Below are positions 1 to 9,104 of a DNA stretch of 50,368 nucleotides, piece by piece. This DNA comes from Candidatus Moraniibacteriota bacterium (GTDB taxonomy: Bacteria; Patescibacteriota; Minisyncoccia; Moranbacterales; GCA-2747515): assembly GCA_002747515.1 (NCBI GenBank), contig PDPP01000016.1:1-50368 (forward strand). The letters are read 5' to 3'. Under the pieces are notes generated by a model. That model did not search any database. It saw only the letters and a program-made list of their open reading frames with translations, and was not told the origin of the DNA. Positions within the stretch are counted from its first letter, which is position 1. Each line of letters starts with the position of its first letter. The translations under genes were made by a program, and so were the position numbers.

Positions 1-12
1 CAAGGTCGGGTA

Positions 13-41
13 TTGACAAAAACTTAATTATATAGTATAAT
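13..41 (+). promoter_or_regulatory. sigma70-type promoter TTGACA-17-TATAAT for plsC-like gene
   Basis: ttgaca at 13-18, 17-nt spacer, tataat at 36-41. Confidence 0.8.
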
Positions 42-88
42 TTAGTTTGAAACTTAAAAATTGAATAGAAGCCAAGGAGGAATATAAA

Positions 89-790
89 ATGAACAAAATT
101 GCAAATATTTTTCAAGTAGTTGTGTTTTTCCCAATTTTTATCGTACTCAAAACCTTTTATGGTTTTGAAGTGCGAGGTAGGGATAATTTGAAAGGATTAT
201 CTCCTAAAGATGCTGCGATTTATGCAGCAAATCATTGCGGTCCTTTTGACGGAGTAATTACAGCAGTTGCGATTGCAATGCCATGGAATGGATTTCGACT
301 TGGTGCATTTTTACCAATTCGCTATTTGGCCTTTGAGGATTATTTTTCTTGGGTTAAATTTGATGGTCCATTTCCATTTCCGATTTCTTTTTTTGTGGCT
401 AGCTGGTTGCGGTTAAGTGCTTGTATTCCAGTGAAAAGTCGACGTAAAGATCAAATTGGAAAAGTGTTTGTGGAAGATGTATTATCTTTTGCGATACAAG
501 CACTTAAAAATGGAGAAAGAATATTCATTTTCCCAGAAGGAAAGATGAATAAAAATAATAAATTGCAAAAAGCAAAAAGAGGCGTCGCATGCCTTCACAA
601 AGAAAGTGGTGCACCAATTGTTCCGATTCATATCAGTGGGACATTTCGTATGCTGCAAAAACGTCAAAAAGTTGTTGTAACATTTGGCAAGCCAATGAAT
701 TTTACAATTCGTAATGATCAGGCACTTTCTGATATGGCAGTAGTGGCAAATAATGTTATGAAAGAAATTTCTCAACTTGCAAAAAAATAA
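89..790 (+). CDS. 1-acyl-sn-glycerol-3-phosphate acyltransferase (PlsC-like)
   Basis: NHCGPFDG (NHxxxxD-type motif) and FPEGK motif; SD aaggagg upstream. Confidence 0.85.
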   Translation: MNKIANIFQVVVFFPIFIVLKTFYGFEVRGRDNLKGLSPKDAAIYAANHCGPFDGVITAVAIAMPWNGFRLGAFLPIRYLAFEDYFSWVKFDGPFPFPISFFVASWLRLSACIPVKSRRKDQIGKVFVEDVLSFAIQALKNGERIFIFPEGKMNKNNKLQKAKRGVACLHKESGAPIVPIHISGTFRMLQKRQKVVVTFGKPMNFTIRNDQALSDMAVVANNVMKEISQLAKK

Positions 791-801
791 GGAGAAAGAA
801 A

Positions 802-1881
802 ATGAACGCTGTTCAAAAGAAGTCTTATTTTTCTAATATTTCTCATCTGAGACTTATTGAAAATAAATCTAGTCGGGGAAATGTGATGAATGGTGAGGAA
901 TTTCATTCGTTATTTGAACAAGCATTGTCGACGTACGACTACGATAATCAACCAAATAAGTTTGTGCGATTAATGCAAATTATTTCTGCTTGGGCCTGCG
1001 CAACGAATTGTGTGCGCATTCTTTTTCGAAAGATATTTATTTCTCAGAGAAAAAGTTTTATGCAGATTCTTTGGGAAATGGGAAGAGATCCAAAGCATTA
1101 CAGTAGCTTCTTTATTGACAGAATAAGCAAGCTTAATCATCATATTAAAGTGGATGCAGCATCTTCAATGGCACTCGATACCATGTATGATTGGGATGAG
1201 AAAATTCGTCCTGTAATCACAAAAGATTCTTGGGCAAATCGATTTGAGAAGTTTTGGTTCGACAATAGCGAAAACCGTCGTTCTCTCGTCAATCGAAAAA
1301 AGATGGTTAATGCTCTCTTGGTTCGTGCAATTGATCATTTTTTGAATGAGCCTGAAGTTCGAATCATCTCTGTTGCTTGTGGTTCTGCGCGTGCTGTAAT
1401 TGATGCAATATTGCATTGCAAGCATCCAAATGTACGTGTTGTGCTTATTGATAGAGATCAAAAAGCTCTTGATAATGCACGTAAAAATATGGAAGCTCAC
1501 GGTATTCGTAACGTAGAATACGTTAAAGGTACCATGCGAAAAATCAGTAAAGTTGCCACATATTTTTCTCCACATATCGTGGAAATGGTTGGGCTTACTG
1601 ATTATCTAACCGTTGAGAGAGCTGCAGATTTTTCAAGGACAGTAAGTGAAGTTCTTGAAACTGGCGGGTTTTATCTCACTGGAAATATCCATAGTAATCC
1701 TGAGAAAATTTTTCTTGATTGGGGATTGCTGTGGCCCATGGTGTATAAAACGCCAGGAGATCTCTTGCGAATTGGCAGGGGTGAGTTTCCAGATAGGAAA
1801 AGAGCTTTCAAAGATGAATTTGTAAAGGTGTTTTGTGAACCTTTAGGGATTCACGGGCTTGTGTTATCTCATAAAGCCTAA
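802..1881 (+). CDS. class I SAM-dependent methyltransferase, substrate unknown
   Basis: IISVACGSARAVIDAI ... VVLIDRDQKALDNARKNM Rossmann/SAM-binding motifs. Confidence 0.65.
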   Translation: MNAVQKKSYFSNISHLRLIENKSSRGNVMNGEEFHSLFEQALSTYDYDNQPNKFVRLMQIISAWACATNCVRILFRKIFISQRKSFMQILWEMGRDPKHYSSFFIDRISKLNHHIKVDAASSMALDTMYDWDEKIRPVITKDSWANRFEKFWFDNSENRRSLVNRKKMVNALLVRAIDHFLNEPEVRIISVACGSARAVIDAILHCKHPNVRVVLIDRDQKALDNARKNMEAHGIRNVEYVKGTMRKISKVATYFSPHIVEMVGLTDYLTVERAADFSRTVSEVLETGGFYLTGNIHSNPEKIFLDWGLLWPMVYKTPGDLLRIGRGEFPDRKRAFKDEFVKVFCEPLGIHGLVLSHKA

Positions 1882-1886
1882 AAAAA

Positions 1887-1920
1887 GGCGGTATTATAAT
1901 TATATAATACCGCTTTTATT
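1887..1920 (+). terminator. rho-independent terminator
   Basis: GCGGTATTATA/TATAATACCGC hairpin followed by TTTTATTTTTTT. Confidence 0.85.
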
Positions 1921-1967
1921 TTTTTATTGTGTTATAATGAATTTAGAAATAAAAATAATGGTAAATT

Positions 1968-3581
1968 ATGAATTTAGTAAATATTTTTGCTTTACTTGCT
2001 TTTATTAGTGGAATTACAAGTGTTACTCTCAGTGTCATTGTTTTATTAAACGGTAAAAGAGATAAGATAAAATTTATTTTCAGTTTCTTAACATTGTGTC
2101 TTGGATGGTGGAGTATCAGTTATTTTCTCTGGATGAGCTCTAATATTGAAAAATATGCATATTTTTGGGTTGGTATGTTAAATATTGGCTCGACATTTAT
2201 ACCAATTGCTTATTACCATTGGATTACTGTTTTATTAAATAAGAAAAGAACGAAGTTTTTAATATGTGGTTATGCAATTTCTTTTCTTTTTTCTCTCTTC
2301 TCTTTTTCTCATTTTTATTTTGAAGACTTAGTAGAAATAGGAGGGTTTTTATATTGGCCTCAGGCAGGACCGCTTTATATTTATTATATATTTATTATAT
2401 ATTTTGGTTTTTATTTTTTGAGCATATCTGAACTTTATTTGGCAATTAGTAGGGAAAAGTTTACTAAAAATCAGAAATCTATTTTAAAAATTATTTTTGG
2501 AGCATTTTCTATCAGTCTTGCTGCAGGAGCAACTAATTTTCCATTATGGTTTGGCATTGAAATATTGCCGTATGGGAATTTTATTTTGATATTTGTGCAT
2601 GTTTTTCTTATTTCTTATGCAATGGTGAAATATAATTTTATGGAAATGAAATTGTTGTATACACAACTTTTTACTGGATTGATTTTAATAATTTCTTTGA
2701 TTAATATATTTCTTTCAAGTTCAAATTCTGAAATTCTTTTAGAGGTGTTTATATTTATTATTTTATTGGGATTTTCATATATTTTAATAAAAAGTTCAAA
2801 AGATGAAACGCGAAAAAAAGAAGAACTTTTTAAACTTTCAAATGAACTAAAACGTGCAAATATAGAATTAAAACGATTGGATAAAGCAAAGTCGGAATTT
2901 ATTTCAATTGCCTCACATCAATTGCGTACCCCACTTACAGCAATTAAAGGATATATTTCACTAATTCTTGAGGGAGCATATGGAAAAGATGAAGATAGGA
3001 AAGAAGAGGCGTTTAATAAAATCTTTTTAGCAAATGAGAGACTTATTCAGTTGGTGGAAGATCTTCTTAATATTACACGTATTGAGTCGGGACGATTGGA
3101 ATTACATCTTGAGGATAAGGTGCAAGTGGAAGAAATTGTAGAAGAGTTGCGGGATATGTTCATTTTGCGGGCACAGGAAAAGAATTTGGACTTTGTTGTT
3201 GAAACAGCGGATAAGTTACTTTCTCCAATTAAAGCAGATCGTGCAAAGCTTAGGGAGGTAATTTCAAATCTAATCGACAATGCGATTAAATATACAAAAG
3301 AAGGATTTGTGCACGTGTCCATGGAAGAAGATAATGGAATGATTCGTGTAATTGTGGAAGATTCTGGCATGGGTATATCGGAAGAGTCTATGAAAACACT
3401 TTTTACAAAATTTTCTCGAGGTACAGATTCCTCAAAAATTTACACAGAGGGCACAGGTCTTGGGCTTTATGTTGGTAGGAATCTCGTAGAGTCACAGGGA
3501 GGTCGTGTGTATGCAGAATCAGAAGGTGTGGGAAAAGGCTCGCGATTTATCGTGGAGATGCCTATGCAAAGAAACAAGTAA
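1968..3581 (+). CDS. membrane sensor histidine kinase (multi-TM N-terminus, HisKA, HATPase)
   Basis: hydrophobic N-terminal region; H-box SIASHQLRTPLTAIKGY; NLIDNAIKYT; GTGLGLYV. Confidence 0.9.
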   Translation: MNLVNIFALLAFISGITSVTLSVIVLLNGKRDKIKFIFSFLTLCLGWWSISYFLWMSSNIEKYAYFWVGMLNIGSTFIPIAYYHWITVLLNKKRTKFLICGYAISFLFSLFSFSHFYFEDLVEIGGFLYWPQAGPLYIYYIFIIYFGFYFLSISELYLAISREKFTKNQKSILKIIFGAFSISLAAGATNFPLWFGIEILPYGNFILIFVHVFLISYAMVKYNFMEMKLLYTQLFTGLILIISLINIFLSSSNSEILLEVFIFIILLGFSYILIKSSKDETRKKEELFKLSNELKRANIELKRLDKAKSEFISIASHQLRTPLTAIKGYISLILEGAYGKDEDRKEEAFNKIFLANERLIQLVEDLLNITRIESGRLELHLEDKVQVEEIVEELRDMFILRAQEKNLDFVVETADKLLSPIKADRAKLREVISNLIDNAIKYTKEGFVHVSMEEDNGMIRVIVEDSGMGISEESMKTLFTKFSRGTDSSKIYTEGTGLGLYVGRNLVESQGGRVYAESEGVGKGSRFIVEMPMQRNK

Positions 3582-3638
3582 AAAAAGATGTATTTGACAA
3601 AAAAGAGTTTTTCATTTACTATTGAGGAGCTGTTAAAA

Positions 3639-3661
3639 GGAGCCCTTGGGGGCTTTTTTAA
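3639..3661 (+). terminator. rho-independent terminator
   Basis: AGCCCttgGGGGCT followed by TTTTT. Confidence 0.75.
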
Positions 3662-3673
3662 AATCCAATAAAT

Positions 3674-3856
3674 ATGGAAAAAATACGACAATTTTTGCGT
3701 GAGGCATATAACGAGATGAAAAAAGTTTCATGGCCAACGCGAGAACAGACAATTCAATATACGATGTTGGTAGTTGCAATCAGTATTTCTGTTGCAGTGT
3801 TTCTCGGTATTTTAGATTACATGTTTGGAAGTGTAATTAAGAGTATGATTTTATAA
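3674..3856 (+). CDS. secE: preprotein translocase subunit SecE
   Basis: 60 aa; REAYNEMKKVSWPTREQTIQYTMLVV signature; precedes nusG. Confidence 0.9.
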   Translation: MEKIRQFLREAYNEMKKVSWPTREQTIQYTMLVVAISISVAVFLGILDYMFGSVIKSMIL

Positions 3857-3896
3857 TATTAAAGAAGTTTATTTTTATTTAGAAATTTAAATATCT

Positions 3897-4442
3897 ATGG
3901 CAAAACAAACACAACATCATGGCACAGCGTGGTATGTGTTGCACACATACTCAGGATATGAGGACAATGTTGCACGCAATCTCAAGCAACGTATCGAGTC
4001 AATGGATATGCAAGATTACATTTTTGATGTAATTGTGCCAATTGAAAAAAAGATTAAAATCAAAAATGGTAAACGTGTTACCGTTGAAGAAAAGATTTAT
4101 CCAGGTTATGTGCTTGTGCAAATGATTGTAACGGATGCATCGTGGTATGTAGTGCGGAATACGCCAAATGTAACAGGATTTATCGGTCTTGGGACAACAC
4201 CAACACCAGTTGATCCAAATGAAATGCTCTCAATCAAAAAAAAGATGGGGCAAGATGAGCCAAAATATCGCATTGATGTGAAAAAGGGTGAAAATGTAAA
4301 GATTGTTGACGGACCGTTCAAAGATTTTGATGGAGAGGTGCAAGAAGTAGATGAAGCAAAAGGTAAGGTGAAAGTTCTCGTTCTCGTGTTTGGTCGCGAA
4401 ACACCAGTTGAATTGGATTTTCTTCAAATCAAAAAAATCTAA
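3897..4442 (+). CDS. nusG: transcription termination/antitermination protein NusG
   Basis: WYVLHTYSGYEDNVARNLKQRI; KIYPGYVLVQM; C-terminal KOW motif. Confidence 0.95.
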   Translation: MAKQTQHHGTAWYVLHTYSGYEDNVARNLKQRIESMDMQDYIFDVIVPIEKKIKIKNGKRVTVEEKIYPGYVLVQMIVTDASWYVVRNTPNVTGFIGLGTTPTPVDPNEMLSIKKKMGQDEPKYRIDVKKGENVKIVDGPFKDFDGEVQEVDEAKGKVKVLVLVFGRETPVELDFLQIKKI

Positions 4443-4504
4443 TCCACACATCTAATAAAGATTTATTAATATTTAATTTTTATTAACTACTAATTTACTA
4501 GAAT

Positions 4505-4930
4505 ATGGCTGAAAAAAAAGTAATGACAACTTTGAAGTTACAGATTCAAGCAGGTAAAGCAAACCCAGCTCCTCCAGTTGGTCCAGCGCTTGGTCAACAT
4601 GGTATTAACATTCAGGATTTTTGTACGCAATTTAATGAAGCAACAAAGGACAAAATGGGTGATGTGGTGCCTGTAGAGATTACAGTATATGAAGATCGAT
4701 CTTTTAGCTTTATCATGAAGACACCTCCAGCAGCGGAACTTCTTAAAAAAGCAGCTGGTGTGAAAAAAGGTGCTGGTAACCCACTTGCTGACAAGGTAGG
4801 TAAAGTGACAAAAGATCAAATAAAAGAAATTGCTGAGATTAAGATGCAAGATCTCAATGCTTCTGATATAGAATCTGCGATGAAGATTGTAGAGGGTACG
4901 GCACGTTCTATGGGAATTTCTGTTGAATAA
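4505..4930 (+). CDS. rplK: 50S ribosomal protein L11
   Basis: [33 protein letters not shown]. Confidence 0.97.
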   Translation: MAEKKVMTTLKLQIQAGKANPAPPVGPALGQHGINIQDFCTQFNEATKDKMGDVVPVEITVYEDRSFSFIMKTPPAAELLKKAAGVKKGAGNPLADKVGKVTKDQIKEIAEIKMQDLNASDIESAMKIVEGTARSMGISVE

Positions 4931-4986
4931 ATTTATTTATAATTATTTTTTGTGGGAGAGTTGGATGACTCGTTAATACCACGACA

Positions 4987-5664
4987 ATGTATATGAAAAG
5001 AGGAAAAAGGTATAAACTTGCAGCTGAGAAACAATCAATTGAGAAAGTAACACTTGAAGATGCTGTGGCATTTGTAAAAGATAATGCAAGTGCGAAATTT
5101 GATGAATCAGTTGAGGTGCATGTACGTCTTAATATTGACCCCAAAAAAGGTGAACAAGCAGTGCGTGGCAGTGTGACATTGCCACATGGAACAGGAAAAG
5201 AAGTGAATGTTGGTGTAATTACAGAAGATAAATCTGATGAAGCAAAAAAGGCTGGAGCGGATGTGATTGGTGGTCAAGATCTTATTGATAAGATCAAGGC
5301 TGGAAATATTCCTGAGATTGATGTTTTAGTAGCAACACCTGATATGATGCCAAAACTTGCACCAGCAGCTCGTGTACTTGGTCCACGTGGGCTTATGCCA
5401 AGTCCTAAAACTGATACAGTGACACCAAATGTGGAATCTGCTGTAGAATCTTTGAAAAAAGGAAAATCAAATTTTAAAAATGATAATACAGGAAATATTC
5501 ACCAAGTGATTGGAAAAGTATCTTTTGATGCAAAAAAAATTACAGAAAATTATAAAGCATTTATGGATGTTGTAAATGCGTGTAAGACAGAGGCACATAA
5601 GGGACAACTTGTTGCAAGCACAAGCATGTGTTCAACAATGGGATTGTCAGTAAAAATCAAATAG
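4987..5664 (+). CDS. rplA: 50S ribosomal protein L1
   Basis: MKRGKRYK...; LGPRGLMPSPKTDTV; follows rplK. Confidence 0.95.
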   Translation: MYMKRGKRYKLAAEKQSIEKVTLEDAVAFVKDNASAKFDESVEVHVRLNIDPKKGEQAVRGSVTLPHGTGKEVNVGVITEDKSDEAKKAGADVIGGQDLIDKIKAGNIPEIDVLVATPDMMPKLAPAARVLGPRGLMPSPKTDTVTPNVESAVESLKKGKSNFKNDNTGNIHQVIGKVSFDAKKITENYKAFMDVVNACKTEAHKGQLVASTSMCSTMGLSVKIK

Positions 5665-5703
5665 AATCATTAGATTTTTAGATTTCTATACAAAATTCAA
5701 CGT

Positions 5704-5740
5704 CTCGGGATTGTTGAATTTTTGTATTTTTATACTTTTA
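5704..5740 (+). terminator. rho-independent terminator
   Basis: AAATTCAAC/GTTGAATTT hairpin then T-rich tail. Confidence 0.65.
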
Positions 5741-5873
5741 TAGTGTATTTTACAAATATCTAAATTATTTTTTAGTTATTTATTGCTGAGTGTGTATTAA
5801 CAAAACATAGACTTTTTTGATTAATTACTATATAATTCATTAGTAAAAAGTTGTTTATAAAATTTCGAACAAT

Positions 5874-6440
5874 ATGTATAAGGAAAAAATCGTAATCGGT
5901 TTAGTGGGGGAAACTGGTAGTGGAAAAGATACAGTTGCACATTATCTTAAGAGGCGTTATGATGTGGATTTGTTGCGATTTAGTCGTCCGCTAAAGAAAA
6001 CACTTGAATTATTTTTTGATCAGTCATCAAAAGAAGATCAAGCATGGCTATATGATGTGTTTAAGGAGCGATTTGGAGAGGATGTTTTACATAGAGGTGT
6101 GGTACAATATGTAGCACATCATAATGGCATTATGGCAATTAATGGTATGCGGATGATGATGGATTTGGAATTCATTCGTTCATTTGAAAATAGTTATATT
6201 ATGTATATCACTGCACAACAGAAATTACGATGGCAACGTGTAACAAGTCGTGGAGAAAAATCAGATGATGATCAAACATTTGATGAGTTCAAGAAATTTG
6301 AATCAACTGCAGAAACAGAAAAAGCAATTCCAAAAATTGGTGCTGATGCAGATTTTGTTATTAAAAATGAAGGATCTATGGATGATTTGTTATGGCAAGT
6401 GGATGATGCAATGAAGGCAATTCTTAAAAAACATCGTTAA
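5874..6440 (+). CDS. P-loop deoxynucleoside monophosphate kinase-like protein
   Basis: IGLVGETGSGKDTVAHYL Walker A and LRFSRPLKKTLE region, reminiscent of dNMP kinases. Confidence 0.6.
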   Translation: MYKEKIVIGLVGETGSGKDTVAHYLKRRYDVDLLRFSRPLKKTLELFFDQSSKEDQAWLYDVFKERFGEDVLHRGVVQYVAHHNGIMAINGMRMMMDLEFIRSFENSYIMYITAQQKLRWQRVTSRGEKSDDDQTFDEFKKFESTAETEKAIPKIGADADFVIKNEGSMDDLLWQVDDAMKAILKKHR

Positions 6441-6458
6441 ACATAAAATACATTTTTT

Positions 6459-6947
6459 ATGAAGAATGACAAACGAAAAAATTGTCTGGATTGGGATGAA
6501 ACATTTATGCTTATGAGCACACTCATTGCACATCGTTCAAAAGATCCTTCTACACAAGTTGGCGCATGTATCGTCAATGAAAATAATGTTGTTGTAGGAC
6601 TTGGATATAATGGATTTCCACGTGGTTGCCATGATGATGAGTTTCCATGGTGCAGAGATGGTAAAACAGAAGAAACGAAATATGCGTATGTTGTGCATGC
6701 AGAAGCGAATGCAATTATGAATGCAAGCGGATCTGTAGAAGGATGTCGGTTGTATGTCGACCTTTTTCCATGTAATGAATGTGCAAAAGTGATTATTCAA
6801 AGTGGTATTTGTGAGGTTGTATATAATTCTGATAAATATGCAGATGTGGACATTTTTAAAGTTGGACGAAAACTTTTGAAAACAGCAGGTGTAAAATTGC
6901 GACAATATACACCAAAACATAAAATTGTATTGAGGAGAAATACATAG
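6459..6947 (+). CDS. dCMP deaminase family protein
   Basis: VVHAEANAIMNA and FPCNECAKVIIQSGI zinc-binding motifs. Confidence 0.9.
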   Translation: MKNDKRKNCLDWDETFMLMSTLIAHRSKDPSTQVGACIVNENNVVVGLGYNGFPRGCHDDEFPWCRDGKTEETKYAYVVHAEANAIMNASGSVEGCRLYVDLFPCNECAKVIIQSGICEVVYNSDKYADVDIFKVGRKLLKTAGVKLRQYTPKHKIVLRRNT

Positions 6948-6968
6948 TAATTTTTTATAATCATACTT

Positions 6969-7526
6969 ATGCCAAATATGGTACTTGGTCTTGCAGGTGA
7001 AATAGCAAGCGGAAAGGGGACAATTGCAAAATATATTCATAAAAAATGTCACACATCATCATATCGTTTTTCTACAATACTTCGTGATGTGCTTGATCGA
7101 TTGCATTTAGAACAATCGCGTGATAATTTACAAACACTGTCAACTATAATTCGTGAGACATATGGACAAGATACACTTGCACGAGTTATGGCAGAAGATG
7201 TAAAAAAAGATAAAGTGGATATTGTCGTGGTAGATGGTGTGCGACGTTTGGATGACATTACATATCTCAAAAAATTACCAGAATTCAAATTGGTTTATGT
7301 AGATGTGGATTTGAAAATGCGATATGAACGTATTATAAAAAGAAGTGAAAATGTTGATGATCAGGGGAAAACATTTGAAGAATTTGTAGAAGAAAGTAAG
7401 GATGAATCAGAACAACAAATTGCAGGATTAAAAGAATATGCAGATATCGTGATTGATAATAATGGAGATATTGAAGAATTATATAAGCAAATTGATGTAA
7501 TTGTGGGAGAAAATCATATTTGCTAA
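6969..7526 (+). CDS. P-loop nucleotide kinase (dNMP kinase / dephospho-CoA kinase-like)
   Basis: GLAGEIASGKGTIAKYI Walker A; VVVDGVRRLDD; paralogous in layout to 5874..6440. Confidence 0.6.
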   Translation: MPNMVLGLAGEIASGKGTIAKYIHKKCHTSSYRFSTILRDVLDRLHLEQSRDNLQTLSTIIRETYGQDTLARVMAEDVKKDKVDIVVVDGVRRLDDITYLKKLPEFKLVYVDVDLKMRYERIIKRSENVDDQGKTFEEFVEESKDESEQQIAGLKEYADIVIDNNGDIEELYKQIDVIVGENHIC

Positions 7527-7557
7527 ATTTGACACGAGAAAATTGATGTGCAAAAAT

Positions 7558-7586
7558 ACAAAATCAGCGTAATTGCTGATTTTGTA
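7558..7586 (+). terminator. terminator hairpin
   Basis: AAAATCAGCgtaattGCTGATTTTG. Confidence 0.65.
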
Positions 7587-7632
7587 ATTTAATATTCTCA
7601 AAAAGATACTTATACAAAACTCTATATAGGAG

Positions 7633-8655
7633 GTGGAGATGATCAAAGAAAAAGCTGTTGTTATAGAACCATCATTTGTGATTGAAGATTTTAGAAAGAA
7701 GACGCCTGAAGAACAAATTGAGATGTGTGGGCGTTTGTGTTATAAAAGCGAAGAACAAATCACAATAGATTCTGCAATCGGCTTTGTTACAGAAATGATC
7801 GAAAATCGACATAATGCTGTTTTAGAGATGGCAACGAAGACATTTTTTGTTAATGATCCTGATTATTTCACGAGTTTTGAACATTGGGAAATGTCTCTTA
7901 TGAAGTATTTGGTCGTTGATGACTACGATAATGGATTGATTATTACGGGGAGTATTCGCGCTTTTCGTGAGGCATTTGCACAACTCAAAGGTGATAAACT
8001 TTTTGTCTCTATTGCGATATGCATATGGAAGGAGCATCCGACGCTTTTTGCTGATCAAGTTGAGATATTGGAGGCTTTTGATTTAATAGATTTTGTAAGT
8101 GATAGAAATTTTGAAGTGCGGGAATTGTCGAGTTTTGAGTTTGAGGAGTTGCATAGAAAGGATGCGGAACTGTATTTTCGACATAAGCATGTTGCTGTTC
8201 GTTTTATTGTTAGTCGTGCGGTGACATATGAACTGGTGCGTCATCGTCTATGTTCCTTTTTACAGGAGAGTCAACAATATTGTCTGTATTCACAGGATAA
8301 ATTTGATAATCGTGTAACATTTATCAAACCTGTGTTTTATGAGAAGGGTTCAGATGAATATGACTTATGGGAACATTCTGTTTTACAAGCTGAGAAGACA
8401 TACTTAAAGCTTTTGGAAACATCTACGCCACAGGCAGCGCGTACTGTATTGCCAAATTCATGCAAAGCAGAGCTTATAATTTTTTGTTCATTGAAACAGT
8501 GGGGACATTTATTTCATGTGCATACATCAAAACACGCTGAGCTGTCCATACGGGAGGTTATGGTTCCACTTTATGAGGAGTTTATTAAACAATTTTCAGG
8601 TGTAGCGCATATATTTGAAGAAGAGCACATGCCAGAAAAAAACAGATATCTTTAG
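7633..8655 (+). CDS. thyX: FAD-dependent thymidylate synthase (ThyX-like), long N-terminal region
   Basis: RHRLCSFLQES matches RHRx7S; ARTVLPNSCKAELI and HAELSIREVM C-terminal motifs. Confidence 0.8.
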   Translation: MEMIKEKAVVIEPSFVIEDFRKKTPEEQIEMCGRLCYKSEEQITIDSAIGFVTEMIENRHNAVLEMATKTFFVNDPDYFTSFEHWEMSLMKYLVVDDYDNGLIITGSIRAFREAFAQLKGDKLFVSIAICIWKEHPTLFADQVEILEAFDLIDFVSDRNFEVRELSSFEFEELHRKDAELYFRHKHVAVRFIVSRAVTYELVRHRLCSFLQESQQYCLYSQDKFDNRVTFIKPVFYEKGSDEYDLWEHSVLQAEKTYLKLLETSTPQAARTVLPNSCKAELIIFCSLKQWGHLFHVHTSKHAELSIREVMVPLYEEFIKQFSGVAHIFEEEHMPEKNRYL

Positions 8656-8662
8656 AGATAGA

Positions 8663-8705
8663 AAAAATACTGTGGGAATATAATATTTCCACAGTATTTT
8701 CATTT
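8663..8705. terminator. bidirectional-type terminator hairpin
   Basis: AAAATACTGTGGGAATATAATATTTCCACAGTATTTT. Confidence 0.75.
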
Positions 8706-8751
8706 TTAATACAAAATGATAGACTGAGAGAGTTAATGATGAAAAAAACAT

Positions 8752-9081
8752 ATGGATTTTAGTAAATATCAAAAAGAATCACGCAAGACAGCGTTATACC
8801 CTGATGTTGGACATAATTTTGTGTATCCAACCTTAGGTCTTGTAGGCGAAGCTGGAGAAGTTGCTGATAAATTAAAAAAAACAATTCGAGATGATGATGG
8901 TGTCATCACTGAAGAAAAGAAAAAAGAAGTGGAAAAAGAATTGGGAGATGTGCTTTGGTATATTGCACAAGTTTCTTCAGAATTAGATTTGGATTTGAAT
9001 CATGTAGCACAAAAAAATTTAGAAAAACTTTTTTCTCGTAAAGAACGTGGAAAGATTGGTGGAAGTGGAGATAATCGGTAA
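8752..9081 (+). CDS. MazG-like nucleotide pyrophosphohydrolase
   Basis: LGLVGEAGEVADKLKK...EKELGDVLWYIA. Confidence 0.85.
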   Translation: MDFSKYQKESRKTALYPDVGHNFVYPTLGLVGEAGEVADKLKKTIRDDDGVITEEKKKEVEKELGDVLWYIAQVSSELDLDLNHVAQKNLEKLFSRKERGKIGGSGDNR

Positions 9082-9104
9082 TTTCTATAATATAAAATAT
9101 TTTT

